Assembly (NCBI RefSeq): GCF_030646845.1
Contig: NZ_JAUSLE010000072.1
Location: forward strand, 1 to 64,000
Length of the DNA: 64,000 nt
Direction of reading: 5' to 3'
From: Rhodoferax sp.
Lineage (GTDB): Bacteria; Pseudomonadota; Gammaproteobacteria; Burkholderiales; Burkholderiaceae_C
How positions within the stretch are numbered: the stretch's first letter is position 1; each line of letters begins with the position of its first letter. Positions 51,745 to 61,000 of this stretch are shown here, in pieces. Position numbers and translations under genes: made by a program. Below the pieces are notes generated by a model. The model worked only from the letters and a program-made list of their open reading frames with translations. It made no database searches and had not been told where the DNA came from.

Positions 51745-52296
51745 ATGAGAAGTCGAACTCTGAAGACAGTTTTGTTCGTTGTTGGCGTACTCGGCAGTCA
51801 TGCCCCGAATGCTCAAACAATGGCCGTCGTCAATATCCCGCCCTCTCCGCAGTTCAGAATCGACTCCGGTGCTAATTTCTGTGCTGACACGCGTGGCGGT
51901 GCAATACTAGGCCCAATACTGAGCACTCCGTTCGGAGACTCGTGTGACTCTCTCGCGGCCATACGACAATCTACTCTATACCCGCCACCCATACTCCCAG
52001 CGAAGTCTCGTCTTGAGGTATTCGTCGACTTGGGAAACTTCACATACCGTCTTCAGAGCCAAGTCAACGCTCTGATCGCAGATAACGCAAAACTTAGGGA
52101 AGAGAATGCCGCTTTGAACCGCGACAATCTCGAATGGCGAAAGCTGGTGCTTGACGAGACGCTAAGCAGGTTGGATGCCATGCCACAGAGGTTCGCGTCT
52201 CAAGACAGCGTCATCGAAGTCTTGATTCCCAGAATCGCTGAGGCCCTTGCGCGCGATGCGTCTTTCACAAATCGCGTCCGCAAGGCGACGCCGTAG
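51745..52296 (+). CDS. Exported coiled-coil protein of unknown function
   Basis: 183 residues with ribosome site GAGGTAG before ATG. A signal peptide (KTVLFVVGVLGSHAPNAQ) is followed by a Pro/Ser-rich segment with two cysteines (ANFCADTRGG; FGDSCDSLAA) and a helical coiled coil at about 105-145 (LQSQVNALIADNAKLREENA). No family recognised. The next gene, also exported and with coiled coils, begins 122 bp downstream, so they probably work together. Base composition is lower in GC than the core genome to the left. Confidence 0.7.
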   Translation: MRSRTLKTVLFVVGVLGSHAPNAQTMAVVNIPPSPQFRIDSGANFCADTRGGAILGPILSTPFGDSCDSLAAIRQSTLYPPPILPAKSRLEVFVDLGNFTYRLQSQVNALIADNAKLREENAALNRDNLEWRKLVLDETLSRLDAMPQRFASQDSVIEVLIPRIAEALARDASFTNRVRKATP

Positions 52297-52418
52297 CTTG
52301 GGGCCTTGGCTTCGACGGCGCAGTTGTGGGCGGAGAGGCACGCCCAAATCGAGGCGCTTATGTGGGGCCGTCGAATTCGACAATGTTTTCTCCGGCAAGT
52401 CCGGATACGAGGAGCCAT

Positions 52419-55355
52419 ATGGCCCACCATCACTTCGTACCCGCGGTCTGGTGCCTGCTTGCGGCGGGTTCCGCGATGGGTCAACCCAAGGAGCAAACCC
52501 TGGACCCGGCAGTTGCGATGGCGCTCGCCAAATTTGGCACCACCGTCGCCATCGGCTCCGCGAAGCTGATCACGCAGGGACAGAACCCTCAATCACCGGC
52601 CGACGCACTAGCTCTCGGCGCCGACCTGTCGTCGATGACATCGCGGTACCAAACTACCGTCAATAAAGCGGCATTTGCAAGCAGCACGATGCAGGCTGGT
52701 GGTGAGCTGGTCATCACATCGCTGCAAGTCGGCGCGACCTTGACAGGCGTTGGCGCCTTCCCGGCGGCCGCGGTAGCGTCAGTGGCACGGTACGGCAATG
52801 ACAAGTTCGCGTCCTATCTCGCAAAGGAAGGGAAAGATCGGGCCATGGGCATGTTGAGCTCGGGGCTTCAAAAGATGAGCAAAGCCCAGCGCGACAAGTT
52901 CGATGAGAAGATCAACAACAGAGATTACGAAGGGGCCGCTGTCCTGTTCGACGCACGAACCGGCAAGCTCGCAAAGATGGCAAGCGTGTTGAAGGATGAT
53001 CGCGACGCAGCTGCGAACGTTCACTCATATGTAATAGAGTCGCTCAAACAAGGCGTCTCGTCAGTTTTAATTGACCAGGGTCGTACACACGCGCAAGTAC
53101 AAGACATTGAGCTATCCCTTGCAAAGCAGATGAAGATAACGACGGCTTTCAGCAAAGACGTAGGCAAGAAGCTGAAGGAACTCGGGGACAAGTCTGAAGA
53201 ACTTCAATCGAGCATTGCAGGCATGTCAATCGACATCGCCGATCTGAGGAGCGATACCAACAAGAACGCTTACCAAATCGGCGTTATCCAGGAGATCCTT
53301 TTCGACCAGCAGTCGCCACAGACCAAGCTAGCTCTCCTGGAGAACGATGCCAAACCCGGGCTTACCGCTGAGCAACGCGATAGGCTGAAGAAGGTTCTGA
53401 CAGTTCAAGTCAAGCAGCAGCAGATCCTCGCGAAGGCCGGCGAGGTCGTTAATGTCGTCAGCGACATAAGCACAATCATGACTAACTTCGGGATCGCCGA
53501 TCAGCGCGTTGGCGACCTCGTCAAGTACGGCTCAATTGCCACGACAGCTTTAAGCCAAGCGTTCTCAGGCAATTATCTTGGTGCGATTGCTGCGGTGTCC
53601 GGCTTGTTTGGTGGCGCGAAGCAGGATCCAGTCGAGGCGAACTTTCAGAAGGTCTTCGCTCAGCTTGCACAAGTCCAGAAACGACTAGACAAGATACTCG
53701 AACTTCAAGTTAAGACTTTGGAAGCAATTGGGCAGCTGTCGAGCCAGCTGGCTGAAGTGGAGCGACGGTTTAATATACGGCTTGACAGCATCGACTTCGA
53801 TCTCAAGGTCATTTCGGACATTGACAAGGTTCTCTTATGGCGACCATACGAATCATGCGGCCATATGTGGGACGCCGTCGCGAATGACATGCAAGAAGCG
53901 CAGCCGCTTTATGGGTTTAGGTCGGACACGCTCACTTTCTCCTCAGTGACCGGGCTTAAACGCTTCCTCAGTGCGCGACACGGGTCTGCCTTCACGTGCG
54001 CCGCTCAGCTTAGCTACATGTACAGCCAATTGAAAAACTCTGCCATATTCGGAGACCCTATAAAGCTGACTTACGCCGTTACCCAACCACTTGGCGGAAG
54101 CGGAACAGGGTATTACTCCAATAACGATCTTCGGATCTTCCTGGACCAAACCTACATCCCAGCCTACAAACTTCTTTTGGCATCCTGGATTCAGCGGGCT
54201 ATGCAGCATCCAGCATGGGGCCCATTTTCCGGTTCGTTTGGAATTCTTGCCTCGCCAGCGTCGACTTCGACCGAACTCTTGGCACGAGTTCGGAAACTTG
54301 ATTCGCTCGGTTCGACACTCAGCGCGTGCGGGTCTGCAAGCCTGCTCAGCGATCGAGGGAAGGACATGTTGTGTACCGACCCGCCAAACCACGATCGCGA
54401 AGGGATGGCGCATCAACGTGTCTCTACCCTACTTGCAGAGCCCGTAGTGCGCGATCAAATGTCTTGGCTGGTTCGCTACACAGCCCTGGCCGCGCCCGCC
54501 TACAACTTTGCACCTGGAGGCGGGTCCGGAGGCCTGCCGATGACATATGACCAAATGTTGGCTGCGAATCCGCCCACGCCCTACGGCAAGGAACTTCTCT
54601 ATGGCGGGTTGATGATGACCGACGTCGCTGTTGCACAGCAGGCCCTCACCTACGGGGATCTCACTGCCTACTTCATCTATGAGCAGTTGTGGGACCCCGT
54701 CGCCAAGGCGCTGAAGCAGCCCGCGCAGCCAACGCCCGCGCAGGCTGCGGCGGCTAAGCTGCTGAGCAACCCCGACAACCCGTGGCTCCGCAGAAACGTC
54801 GCAATGATCGTCTTGGAGAAGTCGGAGAAGAAGTGCGCTGTACCTCGGGCTGCCCCATCTGCTTCCGCATCTGTTGCGTCACCAGCTCCATGCAAGGCGA
54901 GCGACCTCACATATCGGACTGGCGTCCTCGGGCCGTTCTATGAATTGGCAGATCCAGCGGTGCTGGCACCAGCCGTTTCTGTCCCGCTGGCGGCCACACA
55001 GCCGATCGCGTCAGCGCAAACACTGCGGGCCTTGACTCCGGAGTATAGGAAGGGCGCGACGGAATGGCTTCTAACGATGTTTGATATCTCCCCTGACGTA
55101 ACTCTGACGGAGGTCGACGATCACAACGGAAGGCCAACTCCGAGGCGGGTTTCCATGAAGCTCGGCGACTTTGATTTGCAGTTGCCGACGGAGAAGGACT
55201 GGGCAAGCAAGACTCTCGACTACCCGCAGGCCATGTTCGACCGTGTCGCCGAACGCAACCTCTTGGCCGAACGCTGGAGTGAGTACGCGATGTTTGATAA
55301 ATGGGACGCGAATGCCACAGTACGGCTCCTGCAGGTCATGGCTGCAGATAATTGA
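52419..55355 (+). CDS. Large exported helical protein of unknown function
   Basis: 978 residues from ATG 52419, chosen for the GAGGAG ribosome site and an immediate signal peptide (FVPAVWCLLAAGSAMGQP); the frame opens 31 codons earlier. Residues about 30-370 are helical, with long coiled coils (AFSKDVGKKLKELGDKSEEL; KVLTVQVKQQQILAKAGEVV). A hydrophobic glycine-rich segment (SGNYLGAIAAVSGLFGG, near 390) is followed by another coiled coil (VFAQLAQVQKRLDKILELQV; LEAIGQLSSQLAEVERRF). The C-terminal half is globular with several cysteines and an Ala/Pro/Ser linker near 815. The helix-hydrophobic patch-helix layout recalls alpha-pore-forming toxins, but I cannot assign it to a family. Confidence 0.75.
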   Translation: MAHHHFVPAVWCLLAAGSAMGQPKEQTLDPAVAMALAKFGTTVAIGSAKLITQGQNPQSPADALALGADLSSMTSRYQTTVNKAAFASSTMQAGGELVITSLQVGATLTGVGAFPAAAVASVARYGNDKFASYLAKEGKDRAMGMLSSGLQKMSKAQRDKFDEKINNRDYEGAAVLFDARTGKLAKMASVLKDDRDAAANVHSYVIESLKQGVSSVLIDQGRTHAQVQDIELSLAKQMKITTAFSKDVGKKLKELGDKSEELQSSIAGMSIDIADLRSDTNKNAYQIGVIQEILFDQQSPQTKLALLENDAKPGLTAEQRDRLKKVLTVQVKQQQILAKAGEVVNVVSDISTIMTNFGIADQRVGDLVKYGSIATTALSQAFSGNYLGAIAAVSGLFGGAKQDPVEANFQKVFAQLAQVQKRLDKILELQVKTLEAIGQLSSQLAEVERRFNIRLDSIDFDLKVISDIDKVLLWRPYESCGHMWDAVANDMQEAQPLYGFRSDTLTFSSVTGLKRFLSARHGSAFTCAAQLSYMYSQLKNSAIFGDPIKLTYAVTQPLGGSGTGYYSNNDLRIFLDQTYIPAYKLLLASWIQRAMQHPAWGPFSGSFGILASPASTSTELLARVRKLDSLGSTLSACGSASLLSDRGKDMLCTDPPNHDREGMAHQRVSTLLAEPVVRDQMSWLVRYTALAAPAYNFAPGGGSGGLPMTYDQMLAANPPTPYGKELLYGGLMMTDVAVAQQALTYGDLTAYFIYEQLWDPVAKALKQPAQPTPAQAAAAKLLSNPDNPWLRRNVAMIVLEKSEKKCAVPRAAPSASASVASPAPCKASDLTYRTGVLGPFYELADPAVLAPAVSVPLAATQPIASAQTLRALTPEYRKGATEWLLTMFDISPDVTLTEVDDHNGRPTPRRVSMKLGDFDLQLPTEKDWASKTLDYPQAMFDRVAERNLLAERWSEYAMFDKWDANATVRLLQVMAADN

Positions 55356-55720
55356 CTCATCGAGGACTGTTGATCGGCACTTTCGTGTCTAAGCGGCAGT
55401 ATTGATAGACGAGCAGTTGGTCCCCTGCAAGGACAAACTGAACGCTGTGGCGGACTCACGGAGTTGCTGTGCGCGTTGAGTGGCAGCTTTGCGGTTCGTG
55501 CACGAGTGTCGCTTGATGGCCGGGACTTGCCCACCACATGGATTCCCCGAATACCCGGTATCGCTGCGCTGCCGACAGACAGCGCCGAAAACTGATCGTC
55601 GCACTTGAATGACCGGTGTCGATTTTTGGGGTCGGGAAAATGATGAATTGGACCCGCGACGGTAATGACCGGTTACGAGAAACCAACGCAATCCCGGGCT
55701 TCGTCGCGACCGACCGCTTG

Positions 55721-55808
55721 CGCTGCGCACCCGAAGTACTCCGCGCTCCATTGCTGACGTTCAATTTTGACGGTCGGCTTCCGGCAAATGTGAAAGTCTC
55801 TTGAAGAC
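55721..55808 (-). repeat. Inverted-repeat copy B
   Basis: Reverse complement of copy A at 50183-50270, with a 40-bp identical core and near-identical flanks. Confidence 0.85.
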
Positions 55809-55872
55809 CCATTGCCGACTTTCAGGTTTTCGCCATGACGGGCATGTCCCGACCCACTGCCGCCGGTCGGCC
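55806..55872 (+). repeat. Degenerate direct repeat copy D
   Basis: Diverged copy of 51415-51484, contiguous with copy B. The two together suggest one longer dispersed unit of at least 150 bp. Confidence 0.6.
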
Positions 55873-56086
55873 CTTTAGGTGTTCAACGGCCGGTATCTGA
55901 GTGGAGCAGTCGCCCGGCACGTCCCGGCACGGACAGTAGATCGGCCATTCCAGTCGTTCAGAATCCTCAAAATTAGCCGCGCAACCACTAGAAAAGACGA
56001 AACCGTGGTCTGTCCCCTGTTGTGCTTCGTAGATTAGGTATATTATGAATCGGTTAAACAGACATTTGTGCTGCAAAGGAACGACT

Positions 56087-56698
56087 ATGAAGATAGTGCC
56101 TGCCGTGCTGTGCGGAGCTTTGTTAGCTTTGCCGAATTTTGCTAGAGCCAGCGTAATTGATTTTGAAGACCTTAATTTTGATCATGCCACCGATTTCCCG
56201 AGTGTTCCAGATGGCTATCGGGGGTTCAGTTGGAACGGAGTCAGAGTGCTAGATCCTGCAGCCTATGCCGGCGGTGTTTACTTCGCAGTTCTTGGCGGTG
56301 GGATAGTTTCTGGGACAAACGTTGCAACGAACCCACCACTTGGAATGACGATATCGTCGGGATCACCGTTTGATTTCGTCGGGGCCTATCTGACTTCCGG
56401 CGAGATTTTTGACGTGGTTATCGAAGTACTCGGCTCTAAAGAAGGGATCCCCCTTTATTCGCAGTCGTATTTATTGCCCGTTGGTCCAGCAGGTTACTAC
56501 TCCTTTGGCTTTGCAGGAGTTGATTCGTTGTTTTTTAGTGCCGGATTTGGTGGAGGCGCCATACTGGGAAGGTTTGCCATGGACGACTTCACTTTCGTCA
56601 AACCTGTCCCGGAACCTGAAACCTACGCCCTCGTCCTAGCTGGACTTGGAATCCTCGCATCTGTAACGAGGCGCAAGAACAAGGCTTTAACCGCCTGA
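56087..56698 (+). CDS. PEP-CTERM sorted exported protein
   Basis: 203 residues from ATG 56087 (ribosome site AAAGGA). Signal peptide MKIVPAVLCGALLALPNFARA, then a beta-rich Gly/Phe domain beginning VIDFEDLNFDH, and a C-terminal sorting signal: PVPEPETYALVLAGLGILAS followed by basic RRKNK. PEP-CTERM proteins are processed by exosortase (EpsH/XrtA) at the outer envelope, usually in exopolysaccharide-making bacteria. No exosortase lies in the window. The protein's own role is unknown. Confidence 0.88.
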   Translation: MKIVPAVLCGALLALPNFARASVIDFEDLNFDHATDFPSVPDGYRGFSWNGVRVLDPAAYAGGVYFAVLGGGIVSGTNVATNPPLGMTISSGSPFDFVGAYLTSGEIFDVVIEVLGSKEGIPLYSQSYLLPVGPAGYYSFGFAGVDSLFFSAGFGGGAILGRFAMDDFTFVKPVPEPETYALVLAGLGILASVTRRKNKALTA

Positions 56699-57696
56699 CC
56701 CGAGACTCCGGCGGTGACAATAGAAAGCTGACGCCTAGGTCCACTTCCATTGTCGCGTCACCGACGGCGCGTTTATCGCGGGTGATGACGGACAGATCCG
56801 CTTCGCAGAGGCAACGCTCACCCCGCCATCTTAGAGCTAAAGGTGCCCCTGTCGAATTTCTGAGTGATCGTTTTGGATAGTGCGGGAACAAATGGGACAC
56901 CATAACCCCGTTTTGGTGAAACGCTACTGGACTGTCGCAGGACTGTCGCGTATATCGCCTTGACGTCTGCTAAGGCCGAATTGTGTGAATTGGCTTTACG
57001 GCAGGTCTCGGAGCGCAGCAGCCGTTCCAACGACCGCATTCAGGTTGGGGCGAACTTCCGCTTCTGGTCCAGACCTGACCGCCACCTGAGCTCAACGAGC
57101 ACCCGCTTACGCTGCACTGCGGTCCTAGCGACTGTCGAAGTCATCGCCCGCTAGCTGACATTCGTGCAGCAGACTAAAGTTGCAGTCAATGTCCGCTATG
57201 TGGATGGCCCATCTTCATAGTGGTCGTCGCGTGACGACCAGTTGCAGCCGGTGGGCCAAGGGAAAAGCAGTCACTCAACGTTTGAAATCAGCGACCGCCG
57301 AAGGCTGTCCTCTGGAATGATGGGTTGCGCTGCTTTCAGCAGCGACTTGATGACCTGGAGAGTGTGTGAAAACTCAACAGAACAGTTTTTGCGGGGGCCA
57401 CTCACCCCTTGCCCAGATCGCGATCGCGAGTTTTGGCCCGATCTGATTCGTCGTTTTTCATCGCCGTAGCTTTCACAGTCTGACAATTCGCTTTTTCAAA
57501 CAATCTCCATGGAAAGCCGACGTGATGCGCCCACAGACGGTGATGCACAGCCGGTGGGCGCCGCATGCACATGATGCGAGGAAGCTGGGGGCAGTGATCT
57601 AGGTCGCCTGGACAGAACTCGATAGAGAGCGGCGCAGCCTGCAACTCCCGACGAACCAAGTAAAAACCGGAGTCGGACGGCATATCACTTGGAGCA
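56699..57696. other. Non-coding stretch of about 1 kb
   Basis: No coding frame with a ribosome site was found. A perfect 8-bp inverted repeat lies at 57221-57240. Other parts look like decayed intergenic repeats, with no identifiable transposase. Confidence 0.5.
57221..57240. repeat. Perfect inverted repeat
   Basis: TGGTCGTC-GCGT-GACGACCA, 8-bp arms with a 4-nt loop and no T-run, so it is not an obvious terminator. Role unknown. Confidence 0.6.
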
Positions 57697-58008
57697 CTAC
57701 GTCGCCCGTAAACTCTGCGGCAACCGGACTGGTAAGCGAGGTTCCGTACCGCTGATCAATGCGAACTCGACCTGAGTGAGGTTTAGCTTGTCGCCATTCG
57801 AAAGCTGCAGGATCGCGTAAGTGTCGCCATCCTTCTGCGGCAATACTCGCAAGGTGACGATCTGGTCCACGTTGAGAAAAAGGCCGACCCTTATCTCCAC
57901 GAGCTTTGTCGCTTCCCCCATCTGATGAGGGAGCGTCTCGGCCCGATGGGCTTTGCTTACGCCACCGTGGGGGGAAGGTGGTGTCTTTGCATCGTCTGAT
58001 TTTCGCAT
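57697..58008 (-). CDS. Small protein downstream of the Tc-like toxin gene
   Basis: 103 residues from ATG 58008, chosen for the ribosome site AGAGGAG; the frame extends upstream to 58086. The N-terminal 40 residues are polar and disordered-looking. The C-terminal domain is short and beta-rich (VEIRVGLFLNVDQIVTLRVL; YAILQLSNGDKLNLTQVEFALI). No signal peptide. It lies 78 bp past the toxin gene on the same strand and is probably co-transcribed. An accessory, chaperone or immunity role is possible but not shown. Confidence 0.6.
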   Translation of the reverse strand: MRKSDDAKTPPSPHGGVSKAHRAETLPHQMGEATKLVEIRVGLFLNVDQIVTLRVLPQKDGDTYAILQLSNGDKLNLTQVEFALISGTEPRLPVRLPQSLRAT

Positions 58009-58086
58009 TGGCTGACTCCTCTGTTGAACCGCGCATGAAGACTCGGACGTCGTTGTGCCGCTTGCCCAGACCCTCGAAATCGTCAA

Positions 58087-61000
58087 CTAACAAACGCTTT
58101 TGCAGTCGCTTTCGCAAGGTGCAAGCGTCGGCAAGCAGCGCTCCGGCGGACCCGCTTCGTACGAACACACTAGGTATGCACGGTGGATCGATCCAATCTG
58201 TCCCGAAAACAAGAAATCGCCGATCGTGAGCGGCCGCTCGTCGCACAGGTACGGGAACGGATACTCAATAACGCCGTGAAAAAGGCAAGGCCAGTCTTCA
58301 CTCGCCACGCACATTAGGAAGTAGCGGTCGCAGCACTCGTCGTACTCCTCGCCCCACTCGCGGTTGCGATCCGGCACGAACTCAATCTCGTGATTCCGCA
58401 CGCCTTCGCATGCCTGTGCCTCGAACCATAGTTCGACGCGTCGCATGCGGACTGGTCGATGTCCAGGCAAGTATGGAAACATGCCACGAGACATCCTCAA
58501 ACTTAGAGAGCGTGTGCACGCGTCGCGCTCGGATTTCGGGACTGGCGCCAGCGCCTTGAACCGTTGCCAAGTGTCGGCAAAGTCCTGTCTCCAATCGAAG
58601 AAGCGCAGCCCGCCACCGGGGAGCAGACAAGAGGCCGCGGCCCAGGCTGCCTTTCGTAGCAGAGATCCACCTTCTCGAGCGGTGTAACTCAACTGGAAAA
58701 TGAGATCACTCACCGTGTCGATGTCGAATGCGTTCGTCTCAATCGGCAGCTCAATCCGCCAGCGGCTAACGGCGCCCGCATACTCGAACGGCAGATACCG
58801 CTCGTCCCGGAAGTTCAGCTCAAACAATCCCGCGTCGTTCTGCCCCGTGGATGTGGCAATCGCCTCGGTCGCACCATACCGCTTCACGATGCGCGGATCG
58901 CCCTTGATGCTCTCGTAACGCTGGCGATCACAGCAACCGCAGGTGCACTCACCCGGGCAGCAGTCTTCAATGTCGAGCAAGGTGGGTTCCACACGCGTCG
59001 CGCTGCTCAACAGCGTCAACTTGCAGTGCACACCCGTATAGGGCCCAGCAACGCAAGGGATCGTCAGGCTGACGGACTTTATCCGCCGCAGGTAGTGACC
59101 CGGATAGTCCCGGTCGAGCCGCCATTCCGGAATGTCGATCTCGCAGGCGCCGGTGGCCTTCAATTGCAGGAAGGCAAGCGGAAAATCGAGCCGTAGGGAC
59201 AGTCGTGTGACCAACTCTTGTTCCCGCCGATTTTGATCAAAGTACGCCTTCTCCATGGCGCGCATGGCGGTGGACAAACGTTCGCCAGCCAGCAGCCCCT
59301 CATGCAACCCGTCCCAAACGTTCAGCGGCAGGTAGGTTTGCGTTGTCAGCTCGCGTTCCAACTGGAACGCACGATGCGCTTGGCGCGCCCAGCACCATGC
59401 GATGTCGTACATCTGACGATGCAGGGCCGCTGTTTCCTGCTGGAGGAACAGGTAGAGGGCGTGGTTGGTGAACTTGTCGCGCAAGAACTCCTGGATCTCC
59501 GCCGCCTGCTGCTTCTGTTGCACCAGATTGTTCAACTGGCGCAGCGCTGAATCGCGCTTGCGCTCTGCGGCCAGAATCTGCCGCTCTATTTGCTGGATCT
59601 CAATATCCAGCACCGTGACCTGGAAAACCCAGTCGGCTTCGCGGCGATCCCATCCACCCTCGGTCAGCGACAGGCCAGCCTGTGTGCCGGTGATGTCTGC
59701 CACCGTGTAGAGAATCCTCGCCGCGGCGGAGAAGGCGTGGGCCAGCTTCGTGCCGATCGGCAACTGGTACACATTTACCGGTGTCGAGGCAATCCCGGCG
59801 GCACCAAGGGTGATGTCCGGAATCAGGTTCATCACCTGTCCCACCGCTTCCACCACATTGCCTGCGGCACGGGTGCCCATGGAGACACCCGTGAGATTTT
59901 CGTAACCCTGCTCTTTCGCAATGAGCCCATTGGCAATCAGGTCTGCAAAGTTCTGCCGGCGTGCCAGGGCAGCCTGTTTGGTCTTGCGCAGCGCCTGGAC
60001 TTGCCAGTCCGCTTCGCGGAACTCCATGCGACGGATTTCTTCCGTCAGGTTCAGTAGCTGCCGCTCGTGCCGGGCGCGCATTGCCGCGAGGAATTCGGCA
60101 TCCCCCTTCTCGAAGGCAGCCAGCAGTTCGGCGCCGAACGCTCGCACCTCACCGGCCGTTTCCAGCGCGCGCTGGAGCAGAAATTGGAAACGGTACGGGC
60201 TGGGCGGACAGCAGCAGCCGTCATCAATCACACAATTCGAAGCGGCGGTTCTCCAGCCGCGGCGGACCGGATCGTCGCCCCAATACGAGGTATCCCCATG
60301 CAGCGCGCCGCCCTTGAGCCTCGCTTTGGTCATGCATTCGTGAAGCGCATCGAGCTGATCAACGGCGTTGTCGTAGATCTCCATGAGACGGGGATTGAGC
60401 GGCGCGAACCGGGGCACGAACGCGCCCACCGACTGCGGATTCTGGCCATCATCCTGGCCGAAGACCGTGCGCGGGCGCTCGCCGAGGAATCGACAGAGCA
60501 TATCCAGGCGCGCCTTCGTCGCCGCGTAACCTTCGGGCGAGTTCTTGCACATTGCCGCCTGCGCGTACTGAAGCAGTGTTTCCAGATACGACAACACGAC
60601 ACTGCGTTCGCGCGCCGCGAGATCGGTACGCACGAGGGTGTCGCAACAAGGATCCTGCTCTGTTCGCACGACACCGCGCACCGCTGCCAGCACGACCGGC
60701 TGGTTGTCGCCGCCACCGGCCGGAACACCCGCAACGTCTCTTCCATCGTGCGGTGGCTTGCGGCAGGTCGCCCAGCGCAGATCCTTGTCGCCGGGTGCGA
60801 AATAGAGTTCATACCACTTCAGCGCCGCCTCAAAGCGGCAGTGGGTACGCAGCGATCCAGCGACCGTCATCGCCGTTGCGTAAACCGACGGCTCAAGCGG
60901 CGCGCCGGGCAGGAAGTACGCGAAGAACGGGTAGGCCGACAGCGGGGGCGCAAACGAGCCTGTTGGCGCTGGCGTCGCGATCACCTCGGGCAGCACCACG

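Larger units (their letters stand above)
55356..56086. other. Non-coding stretch with repeats
   Basis: No gene is supported between the large helical protein and the PEP-CTERM gene. It holds inverted-repeat copy B and degenerate copy D joined end to end. Confidence 0.6.
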
